Of a DNA stretch of 64,000 bases, positions 49,501-61,500 are shown in pieces. Source of the DNA: Pseudomonadota bacterium (GTDB lineage Bacteria > Pseudomonadota > Gammaproteobacteria > Steroidobacterales > Steroidobacteraceae); the NCBI GenBank assembly GCA_023391815.1, contig JAEWAF010000071.1:1-64000 (forward strand), given 5' to 3'. Below the pieces are notes generated by a model. That model did not search any database, was not told where the DNA came from, and saw only the letters and a list, made by a program, of their open reading frames with translations. Numbering within the stretch: the stretch's first letter is position 1; each line of letters begins with the position of its first letter. Position numbers and translations under genes: made by a program.

Positions 49501-52500
49501 ACGCACCGTACCGGTGCTCACTCGTAACGGCGTAGTGCCACTCATCAGGGTAGCGCGATATTCAAACACGCCTTCGCCGAGCGCCCTGGCATCCATGGAC
49601 CGACCGGCGATGGCGGACGCCGCCAGCGTTGTCCAGTTGGTTTCGCCGACGCGGCGGTATTCGACGCCGAGCGTGGTGCCACTCGTATCGATATCCGGGA
49701 AGTCGAACACGACCCGATCGAACGTCCGATTCAGTCCCACCAGTGAATCGATCGCCAGTGGCGGCGCGGCGACGCGCTCGCCCGACGCGTTGACGTAGTA
49801 GAACGTCACCCAGATCGGGCCTTCCTCGACGTTCGGGATGTTCACCGTGAACACGCCGTTCACCGGCGCGGCCGCTTCGAGCAGGTACGGCTCGCCGTCG
49901 GCCGTGACGCTGTAACCCATGAAGACCCGGTAGCCGGTCTGCTGAGTCGCCTCGTCCACATAGGTGCTGACCAGGTTCTGCGCCAGCTCGGCCGACAGAT
50001 CCCACGTCATCGTCACGTTGTGACCCGTCGCGGACGCCTGCACGGCGCTCACCGAGCCATAGACCGGCGTCACTCGCTGGGAACTGAACGCGGCATGTGG
50101 AACTGTCGCGTACTGTTGCCCGGAGAGGGTGTAATTGATCTGCAAGTACGCCGCTTCCGGATCGGTGAAGCTGATCGTGGCGACGTAAGTGTTGGGCGAT
50201 GGGCTGGTCATCCCGGTGCCGGGCACGCGATCTTCCAGTAACAACGAGTCCGTCGTGCCGATCGTGCCCACGTAAACCTGCGGAGCTGTCGCACCCGCCG
50301 GGACCGTGAAGCGCACGTCCGCGAGATAACCGCCGTTGCCGGAGGGCCGCACGTTGGTGATCGTTGTCGTTCCTTGCAGTCCGCTGCCGGTAGTAAACGT
50401 TTTTACGTCGCTCGCGATCGTGTAGCCGAACGCGTCCTTCGACTCGATGTAGTACTCGTACGGCGTGCCTGGAGCGAGCTGGTCGATGAAGACCTCGTGA
50501 TCTACATCGAACGCGCCACTCACGCCGAACGTCAGCCACTCTCCGCCGCTGTTCGCGACCCGGACCTTCACGACACCATCGGTGTCGCGATCCGTCGTCC
50601 ATTGCACCAACAGGCCCTTGTCCGTGATGAATGGAACGTCGATGCGGCCACCGAACAGGCCAGTGAACACCGGCGCTCCGAAACCGCCCGCCTGCCGGCG
50701 GATCACATTGCCGAGCGCATCGTACTGCGTGAAGTTCTCTCCGCCAGCGGGATTGGTGGTGGCAACGACGCGATTCAGGCCGTCATATTGCATCGTGCTG
50801 ACGAAACCGCGTGCATCGACGATGCGCGTCTGATTGCCATTGTCATCGTAGCTGTACTGGATGAGTCGACCCGCGAACGGATCGTGGGTGTACTCCTCGA
50901 TCACGCGGCCGAAGTCGTCGTACTGGAGCGAGAATATCTGATCGTTGGCGCTCTGCGTGGGTACACCGGAGGCGTAGCGATCGCCGACTGTGTTGTAGTA
51001 GCGGTGCGTGACGCTGCGATCGCCCGCGTCGTTGTACGAGTACGAGGTGTAGACGCCCGATGCGTCGATCGATGCCACCATGTTATCGGCAGCATCGAAG
51101 CGATAGACGATATCGTCGCCGGCAAAGTTTATTTCGTGAATGACGTTGCCGACGGCGTCGTACTCGCGCACGCCAACCGGCCGCACGCCGGTCTGATGGA
51201 CCAGATTGCCGCTGGCATCGACGACGGTCGTGTCGACCGCTGGCGCGTGAATACGAGTCGTGCGATTGGCGAGGTCGTATTCGAACGTCGTAACGCGCGT
51301 TCCCTCGATCTGCTCGCGCAGATTGCCGACCTCGTCGTATCGATAGGTCGTCGTATAACGCGCCTGGATGCTGAGAATCTCCCCGGCGGACAGCTGCGAG
51401 GCAAGCTTGCCAGTGCCGTCACCGTTGACGTAGCCGAGATCCCGACGCAAGTCGACGAAGTACGGATCGTCGCTGGTCGCAAGCTCATGCGCGCGGGTCG
51501 TCGTTTCGCTCTGCTTGCGACCTGCTGCGTCATAAGTCCGAACGGTGTAGGCACGAGATGCGGCGCTTTCGGTCACCGGCCGCTTGTCGCTCTCGGTCAG
51601 CACGTTGCCGAATGCATCGAACGTGCGCAGCACGTCGAGCTGCACGGAAGTGATCGTACCTTCGGCGAACAACTGGCTCGAAGTCGTGCCGATCGCCTCG
51701 TCGTACACCTCGACCGCCGAGTAGAGCGTGCGGATCTCGTGATCGGCGTCGTCGTAGAAGTGATCGGTGATGCGTACTTCGCCGCCCGGCGCGATCGCCA
51801 GCAACTCAGCCACAGTACGCGCCGTGAACTCCTGCTGTTCAGCCTCGGTCAGCGTCACTCTATCCATGTAAAGACGATCGCGAACCGCGTTGCCGAACGC
51901 GTCGTACTCATAGACGGTCAGGTAGTTCTCGGCATTGATGGTGCCGATCAGCCGATGCAGACGATCGTAGTAGTAATAGGTGACATTGCCGTTGCCATCG
52001 GTGGAGCTAACGACGTTGCCCGCCGCGTCCCAGTGCTGGTACGTGAAGATCTGCTCGGGAACTTCACTATCGCCGCTGCGCTCGGTCTCGATCAGGCGAT
52101 TCGCCTGATCGTAGACGTACCGGGTCGTGCGGTCCCGGACGTACAGGTATGGCGGGTCATCCGGAGCCAGTTCGGTAGGATCGATGCGCTCCGACACGAA
52201 GGTGCGTGTGAGGGCGCCATGCCCGTCGTACTCATAGCCAGTTACCAGGCCAGTCGCATCGACCGCTATGTAGGGCAGATTGGCGCTATTGTAGTAGGTG
52301 CGCGCGGTGTACGCGGCGAGCACGCGGTATTGCTGATCCTCGTCCAGAGCCGCCGCGGACAGTACGTTGCCGTTGCCGTCCACCAGGCCCAGGCGACGAC
52401 GAATCTCCTGCGTCCAGGGCAGGTCATAGGTGATCGCGGCAAAGCCGTTCGGCGAAACCTCTTCGATGCGGTTACCCGCCACGTCGTAGGCGTAACGAGT

Positions 52501-55500
52501 GTGCAGATCGATGTCGCCCGCATGAACGATCTGGTCGGTCATGCGGTTGTTGAGGTCGTAGAGATACTCCGTGACCTGTTGCTGGGTACGCAGTACCGGA
52601 TCGCCGTTGCCGTCACGATTGATCGTGTCCAGCCACTGGTTCTCGACCGTCTGCGTCGCGATGTTGTTGGCTTCGTCGAAGGTGAACGAAGTGCGCACAC
52701 CGCTCGCGTAGTCCATGCGCTCGGTGACCAGGTTCACATCGTTGTAGACCATGGTCGTGCGACGCGCCGGAGCGCCGAACAACCCAGTCGCATTCTCGAT
52801 GCGCTCGAGGATGTTGCCGACCGCATCGTAGGTGACGCGAGTCACCAGACCGCGCGGGTCGGTGCTCTCGATCGCGCGTCCATTACGATCGAACACATTT
52901 AAAATTGTTCGATCGTCGCCGGAACTGGCCGGCGCGGTGCCGAGCGGCAGCGCACTGCCAGCCGTGGCGAAACGCGTATGCGTCAGTTCGTTGCCGTTCG
53001 CATCGTAGCTGTAAGTTTCGACATAGCCTTCGCCATCGCGCTGCCAGAGAACGCGACCCGCGCGGTCATACACGCGAGACTCGTTTGCTCCGCCTGCATC
53101 GACGGTGGAGACGACATTCCCAAGCGCGTCGCGGACATAGGTCTTGCGCAAGGCGAGGCCGGCCGGGTCGACGACTTCCGCAACGAGTCGCTGGGCGTCG
53201 TCGTATTCGAACTCCGTCACTCGTGTGTCGCCGCCCTGGAAGCCGGGATAGCGACCCTCGGCAATCTTATTGCCCCATTCGTCGTAATCGAAGAACAGGT
53301 AACCGTCGCCATACGCGGTGAGGCCCGAGATCCCGTCGTACTCGCGGATCAGGTCGCCCAGTCTGTCGTACACGTATCTGTGCGACAAACCTCCGACGAT
53401 CTTCGATAGCAGTACGCCCGCGTCGCTGTACGTGTATGTGGTGACGGTGCCGACGGGCTGGATCTCCTCGCTCAGCAGGTCGGAAGCCGTGTAGCGATAC
53501 TGGGTACGTCGCTGCACCTCTTCGGCATCGAACTGAGTGATATGTGCCGCTTCGAGCGGCTGACCGGCCGCGAGTTGGCCATAGCTCTCGACTTTGAGCG
53601 TGCGGTTTCCGCGCAGGTCGTACGCGTAGGAAGTGACGATGCCGCGTGCGTCGGCCTCGAGCACCTTACGATTCATCTCATCGTAGGCGTAGAGCGTGGC
53701 CTCCGGTTTTGCCCGGGCGGCGAGCGCCGCGTCGTAGTTGGGGTCCGTCGGCGAGAGCAGATACTGACCGATCGTGATCGACGTCTGATTGCCGAAGACG
53801 TCGTATTCGAACGAAGTCGTGTAACCGAGCACATCGGTAACCGCGACCGGACGATTCATCTCGTCGTATTGCGTCGTCGCGGTGAACGCCAGCCGGATCG
53901 TTTCGATCTGAGCGTTGGTCAGCTGCGCGACCGGAATCGCGTTGCCGTTGCCGTCGACGATGTCGAGCTCACGTCGCACACGCTGCGCCCAATCCGCATC
54001 GCTGGTCGCGGCGGCATAACCATTCGGCTGTGTTTCGGCAACGACGTTGCCGAAGATGTCGTACTCGTAGTGAGTATGCAGAGCCAGCCCGCTCGGATCG
54101 ACGATTTGATCCGTGATGCGTCGGGCATTGTCGTATTGATATTCAGTCGTCACTTCCGCCGGGGTGCCGACAGCTACCGTTTCGCGGAGCAGGTTTCCTT
54201 GCGAATCGAAGACGCGGGAGAGACCGACGCCAGCACCATTTGTTACCGTCGTGACTCGATTCTGCGCATCGTAAGTGTTGGTGACGGAGCGCCGACGCAA
54301 CGACCGCATGTAGCTGCTCGGGTCATTCAGAACCGTCGGCAGTTCAGACGCGCCAAGGATCGTGCCGGGGATCGGCATGCCATACGGATCGACGAACTCT
54401 CGCAGCTGGTCGGCTACAGCAGCCGTACCAAACAAATGAAGAGCGATGGACTCCCAGGTGTCGCCCTCGAGGACCGTGTATGTCGTCGCGTTGGCGGAAA
54501 CCAGCGGGCCGCGATCGCGCAGCGTGGCGGACATTTGCAGAGTCGCGCCGACGGTCGGCGTGGCACCGAACTGGCGGGCCAGTTCGGTGGCGACGTTGAT
54601 GCTGCCATAAACTTGCAGGGCGATGCTCTGCCACGTATCGCCCGCCTGCACGGTGTACTCGGATACGTTCGCCGAACGTTCGATCGAGCCTGCCAGCCTG
54701 AGTGGCAGCTTCTCCAGCCGGTCGAAGGATGAAGGATCGCCATTGCCGTACCAGGAAGAAAGCGCAGTGGCCACCGATGCATCGCCGTAGAGCTCGAGGG
54801 CGATGTCTTCCCAGGTCGATCCCCAGGGCACGATGTAATCCGCGACCGTCGTGCTCAACACGTTGCCGAACGCATCGCGGTCGAATACGGTGTTGCGGAA
54901 CTCGGAAAAGTCCGGTTCGCTGAGATCGTCGCCACCGTACTCCCCATAACCGTAGCCGCCGTCATTGAACGCGCCACGACTTTCCACAACGACTCGGTTG
55001 TTGCGATCGTACGTGTAGCGCGTCATGCGCATATACGGAACGTCTTCGTTGCCGACTGGGAACGTCGGATCCACACCGACGCGCACCGTATCGCCGACCG
55101 ACTCCAGGAACAGGTTCCCGAACGCGTCGTAGCGATAGCGCGTGAAGATCGGCCGGTCGCTGTCCGGCGCCAGGATCTTCATCGTCATGCGGCCGTTGCG
55201 ATCGTAGAAATATTCGGTCACGCGCGCGTCGGCCGAGTCGGCCGCGTCGACACGCTTGATGAGATTGTCAGCGCCGTCGTAGAAGAAGCGCGTCTTGCTG
55301 CCGTCCGGATTCACTTGCTCGAACAACCGGCCGTTGCCGTCATAGGTCGCTCGAGTCGATCTCTGGACCGGCAGGCCCACGGCTTCGATGACCTCCACCG
55401 ATTGCCCGGCTGCGTCGTAAACACGGCGCGTGATCGTGCCTTCGGGGTTCACCTCTTCGATGACGCGATTGGCATCGTCATATGAATAGGTCCAGGTGCG

Positions 55501-58500
55501 TTGCAGACCGGTGCCGAAGGCCTTGATGACCTCGATCCGGTTGCCGACGGCGTCGTACCCATAGTGAGTTTCGATACCCAGCGTATCGGTCTCAACGACG
55601 ACCCGATTCATGTCGTCGTATTGATAGCTCGTCTCCTGCACGCGCGCGAGCGCGGCCTTCGAGACGTCGTAGTCGGGATCGGTGGGCGCGACGAGATACT
55701 GGCCCGTTACGATCCGCAGCACGTTGCCGAGCGTGTCGTACTCATACGTGCTCGAGTAGCCATTGGCGTTGATGCTCTCAACCAAGCGATTGCGCTCGTC
55801 ATAGATCGCACGCGTGTGGCGATCGGCGGCGCTGGTCGGCACCACTTGATCGGCGAGCGGCACCCGCGGATCGAAAACCAGGCGCTCGGCGTAGGCATGT
55901 GTCTCAACGGCGTTGCCGACCGAGTCATAGCGTGTGTCAACGACGTAACCTTCGCCATCCTGGACGCGGATGGGACGATTCAAGCCGTCATAGGCCACGC
56001 GCGTGATCTGGTCGCGCGAGGGATCTGCAATCAGATGCGGCATTTCATCCGGATCTGGACGCTGATCGTAGGTGTCCGCGTGGCGAATGGTCTCGATGAC
56101 GTTGCCGGCGGCGTCGTACCGATACTCGGTGACACCTCGTCGCACTAGTGCGAGCGCGTACCGATCTTCGATGACCTCCTCGCCTTCTTGACCCGAGAAC
56201 ACGTAATCGAAGCGGCCGGCGTCGATCACCATTCGGACCTGGCCCGGAATGCCGCTGTAGTAGTACGTCGTGACGCCGCCGTTCGGATCGATGACTTGCG
56301 TGCGGTTACCGACGGCGTCGTAAACGTACGTCGTGGTGTACGAGTTGCGGAACGCCGCGCGTTGTTCTGCCGTGAGGGCGCTGACCGGGGCGAAATATCC
56401 CAGTCTCGCCCGCATGGCCTGATACTCAGGCGCGTCGCTTTCGCTGAGTCCAATGCCGATCGGGCTGACGGTCTTCACCAACCGATTGGCGTTGTCGTAC
56501 TCGTATTCAGTGACACGGCCGAGCGCGTCGATGGAACGGAACAAGCGCCCATCGTCGTCGTACTGCGAGCGACTCGTGTACAGATCGCGCAGCTGCTGCC
56601 GCTGGGTCTGCGTGAGCGACGCGAGCGTCGAGGGATAGCCGAGCGCGGCACGACGATTGCGATACTCCGTCGAATCGCTTTCGGCGAGGCCGTTGCCGAT
56701 CGCGTCGATGACGGCCACGACTCGATCGTTCGCGTCGTAGACAAAGCTCGTGTGCTGGGCTTCCGCCGTGCCATATGCACGCGTCACGTCGGTGCGATTG
56801 CCCGCCGCATCGTAACCATACGAAGTGTGTACGCCGTCGGGACCCGTTTCGAGAATCAAGCGGCCATTCGCGTCGTACTCGTAGGCGGTCTCGCGCGCAA
56901 AGCCGTCGGGATCGACGACTTTGCTCAAAACGCGCCCGAGCGCATCCACGGTGAACTCAGTGACGAGCGCGTGCGGTGTGCCTGCGGCTGCCACGACGCG
57001 CAGGGTACGTCCGAGGCGGTCGTACTCGTATTCGGTCCGCCGATTGAGACCGTCGGGATTCTCAGCCGTGATGGGGTCGACCACGACTGCAACGATCTGG
57101 CCGTTGGCGTCGTACTGGGTTTCAGTGATGACGCCTTCAGCGTTCGTGACTCTGATGGCTCGGCCAAACGCGTCGTACGCATAGTTCGTGACCTGAGCGA
57201 TCCCGGTCGGATCCAACGTACGCGTCAACACACGATTCGCGGCGTCGTACTGGTAGGTCGTGCGCTTACCGTTCTGATCGATGGTCTCGATCACGCGGCC
57301 GCCATGGTCATAGCGGCTCTCGCTCACGTTGCCGAGAGCGTCAATCACCTGCGTGAGTCTGCCGTTGAGGTCATACACGTACTGAGTGGTGTTGCCCTCG
57401 CCGTCCGTCACCGTCGCACGCTCGCCGTGCAAGTTGGTCGTAGTCGTCAGGGTGACGCCTTCGGGTGTCGTGATCACGACGCTGCGGTCGGCATCGTCGT
57501 ACGAATATCTTGTCACCTTGCCGAGTGCATCGGTCTCAGTGAGCACGCGGCCGAACGCGTCGTAGCTCGTGCCACGCGTGTGCTGTAACGGATCGGTCGT
57601 GCCGATGAGTTGATCGCGCCGGTCGTATTGATACGTCGTGGTCTGAAGCAGCGCGTCCGTCGTTTCGACGACGCGGCCGAAGGCGTCGTAGACCGACGAA
57701 GTGGTTTGATTCAGTCCGCCCACGTCGCGTGTCTGCGAGATCAGCTGGCCACGATGGTCGTACTCAGCCTGCGTGACGATGCTGGTCAGTGCATCGATCG
57801 GCTGTACGGTCTGGGTACGGTCGCCGAATGCGTTGTAGGTGTGTGTCGTGACTGAGCCGAGCCCATCGGTCTGCGATGCGACCAGGTCACGACGCGTGTA
57901 GCTGACGCTCGTGTGTATGTCGCGACTCGGATCGCGGACGGCCGCCAGGATCGCGACGATGTCGGCGTTATCGCCGCCCGTCAGCCCGGCCGGATTGATC
58001 CGGCTGTAATAGAGGACCGTATCGGTCTGTCGGCCGAACGCGTCGTACACCAGCTCGCTTATTTCACCGGCCGCGTTGACCGTGTGGGTCAGGCGACCCG
58101 CATCGTCATAATAGAAATAGGTGGTGTTGCCGTTCGCGTCGGTGCTCGACGTGCGTCGACCGGCGGCGTCGTAGGTGAATCGATCGCCGTAATCGTTCCA
58201 GATGTTCTGCGCCTGCTCTGGCGTTTGGGCATTCGTCAGCTGGTGGTTACCTTCGCCGCCGAGGTGAGCAACGACGCGACCAAGCATGTCGTAACGAACG
58301 GTCTCGGTACGTGTCTGAGAGTTACTCACCGCGATCGCAGTGCCGGTTGCGTCGAAGTAGTACTGCTGCGTGGTGTCGTTCGGAGATTCCGGCGTCACAT
58401 GCGGACCGAAAGCCTCACCCGCGACGGTCGCCTCGACCAGGTTGTCCACGCGGACGGAATTTTCCTGCTGCCCAGGCTGGCCGATGCCGCGGATGACAGT

Positions 58501-61500
58501 ACGCGCCACACCCCAGTCAGCAAACGAGCGATGATCCACGAAGCCTTGGGAGCGCGTGGTGCCCTTCTCGTAAACATACAGCGTCGTGCCGGTAGCGGAG
58601 GTGGCGACCTCCACGATATAGGTTGCGCCTGTGCGCGCCTGGCCGAGATACACCGTCTTGAGGGGATTCACCGCGTCCGTCGGATCGATGTACTGCGCGT
58701 AGAGCAAGCCGTCGCGCAAAAGCAAGGTGTGCTCGCGAGCGGCCGCGCCGCCAGCGGCATTGCTCGCGCCGATGGCAATGTACTGACCCGCCGCGGAACC
58801 GCTCGTCGTAATCTCCGAACGGAACACGACGTTTGACGAATAGGCGTGCTGTCGAGTGCCCACGAGAGTTGGCTGTTCGGCACTCGCACTGTCACGCGAG
58901 TGAACGACCAGCGATCCGCCATCGATCTGCATCGCAGGCGACGTGGCGAGATCGACACCGCTCAGACCGTTGGAATTGCTGAAATCCTGCGTCCACAGCG
59001 CTGGCTGCACGGGCGTCGCATATCTCTTGATGCGGACGACGGCGCCGGTCGCATCGCGCTCGGTGGTCGCGAGCAGACCATCGGGATTCAAGGTGCCGAT
59101 GAGTCGATTCGCGCTGTCGTAATAATGGCGAGTGAGCCGGTCGCTCGTCCTATACAACGTAGCGAGACCGACCGCATCGTGTGACGGCACGGCATCTCGA
59201 AGAGCCGCCGAGACGGCCGTGGTCGAGATCCGCTCTTGAATGACATTGCCGTTCGCGTCGTATTCCACCGCGCGCAGAGTGCCGGTCTCATCGAGCGAGC
59301 CCAGCAGGCGGCCGGCGTCGTCATAGAAAAACTGAGTGACGGTGTCCGTGAGACGGAACAACGTTTCCAGCGCAGCGAGATCGTGCCCTGGAAGATCGAT
59401 GAGGTCTTCAGAGGTCAAGGGCACCGTGGACTGCCGCGTCTCGACCAGCCTGCCGTCCGCGTCGTACAACTGCACGGACAAGTTCCCATTGACGAGGGTG
59501 CCAACGCGACGGCCCGCGGCGTCATAGAAATAGTCCGTGGAGCGGTCAGTGAAGCGTTCGTCGATCAGTTGGCCGCGATACAAGGCACCCGAGGCGTACT
59601 GCGCATCGCGAATCTCGGTGACATTGTCGACGCGGCTCTCGGCCGTCCAGCCGGAGCCTCCCCTGGTCGCGATATATGTCTTTGCGCGCCCCCAATCCGT
59701 CTGATGCAACTGGTGAGTGAAGGCCGCCACCGAACCGAGCGCGCTGTTGAACACCCGTAACTGCGTGCCTTGCCGATTGACTTCCACCTCGACGACATAC
59801 GTTGCACCGTTCGTCGCAGCACCCAGCAGAACCCGTTCGCGCAAGCCGGTGTTGGGATCGATCCACTCGGCATAGATGCTTCCTGCTTCGAAGACCGCGG
59901 CGTACGAGCGCGCGCCCGCGCCAATCGAGTCGTTGCTGGCGCCGAAGTGAACGCTGGTATGAGCGAAATCGGCGGAGGACACTGTGGCGCTGAAGTTAAC
60001 GCCGCTCTCCATGGAGTACAGGCGCTGGCCCGAGCTCACCGAGAGATTCTGCGCGGACGCATTCTGCGGACGGACCACGAGCGCCCCGTTCTCCACGGTC
60101 ATCGGACTGGTGCTCGACAGCCCCGCGCCGCCTTGCGTGAACTCTTGACGCCAAAAGCCGAGCTCGCCGTCGCCGGTGGCCTCGCGGATTTCGTTGATGT
60201 AATACGGATAGCTCCATCCGTTCGTCGCACGCACGGCGCTGCGCACCTGGCCGTAGTCCGTGGAGTTCTGCCGGTGCGAATATCCGCTCTCACGGGTGCC
60301 ACCCTTGGCATATACATACAGCGTCGAGCCCGTGGCATCGGTCACCACCTCGACGATGTACGTCGCATAAGCGTCCAGACTGCCCAGGGGAATCTTGTTG
60401 CCGTTGTCCGTGGCATACAGCACGTGGGTCCAGAAGTTCGTCGTGCTGTTGTCGATGAAGAGACCGTGTTCCCGGTAGGCGGACGAACCGCGCGTCGCAG
60501 TATTCTCCAACCCGATGGAGAAGCGTTGGCTCGACGACGGCCATTCGGTCGAGAACTCCGCGTAGAAGGACACGCGTTGGGACGGCGAGTACGTCCGCTC
60601 GCCGACCATCACACTCTCCGCCGAGGTCTGCGGCCATACCGTGACACGACCATTGGAATGCGTCATGCCTGCGCCGGGCATCACATAACCGGTGGTGCTG
60701 GAGGAAAAATCCTGCTGCAAATACATGCCACCCGGGCGGTACTCGGCGGCATCGTCCACGCGCATCGAGGAGGCCCCCTGCCCCGGAGCGCCGATCGTGC
60801 GAATGGTGGCCCGCACATTGCCCCAATCGGTGCGCGCCAATGTATGAGCCATGCCTTCGCTGCGGCTTTGGCCCGGGCGATAGACATACAGCGTCGTTCC
60901 GGTCGTGTGGGTCACGACCTCGACGATGTAATCGGTGCTCGCCTGCGATGTGCCCAGCAACAGCCTTTGTTGTGTTCCAGTCGTGGGGTCGTACCAGGCC
61001 GCGTAGATGTTCCCGTCCTGGAACAGCGCGGTGTGATAACGCGTATTCGTGCTCGTGCCGGTGCCTTCGGCTCCGATCTGCAGATACTGACCTGCAAGGC
61101 TGGCCGCCGTCGTCACTCGCGAGCGGAATATCGCGCCTTCGGCGAACAGATATTGACGGCTTCCGGCCAGCGATGCGGTGATGTTCGATGGCGCGTTCTG
61201 CGCCGTGACAGTAAGGCCGCCATTCTCCAGACGGATGTAGGGCGAGGTCGCGACATCGACGTTGCCGGAGTAACCGGCGGCATCGCTGGTGAACGCCTGG
61301 ACCCAGAACGCGTTGCCTGCAACACGCTCGACAAGATTGTCGACGGCAATTGCGCCCGCAACCTGACCCGGCCCGCTCCGGGTACCAATGTAGGTGCGCG
61401 CGAGCCCCCAATCGTTATACGAACGCTGGTCGATCAGCGCGCGCTCACGGCCCAGGGATTTCTCGTAGACGTAGAGAGTCGTGCCGTTGACGCCCGCGAC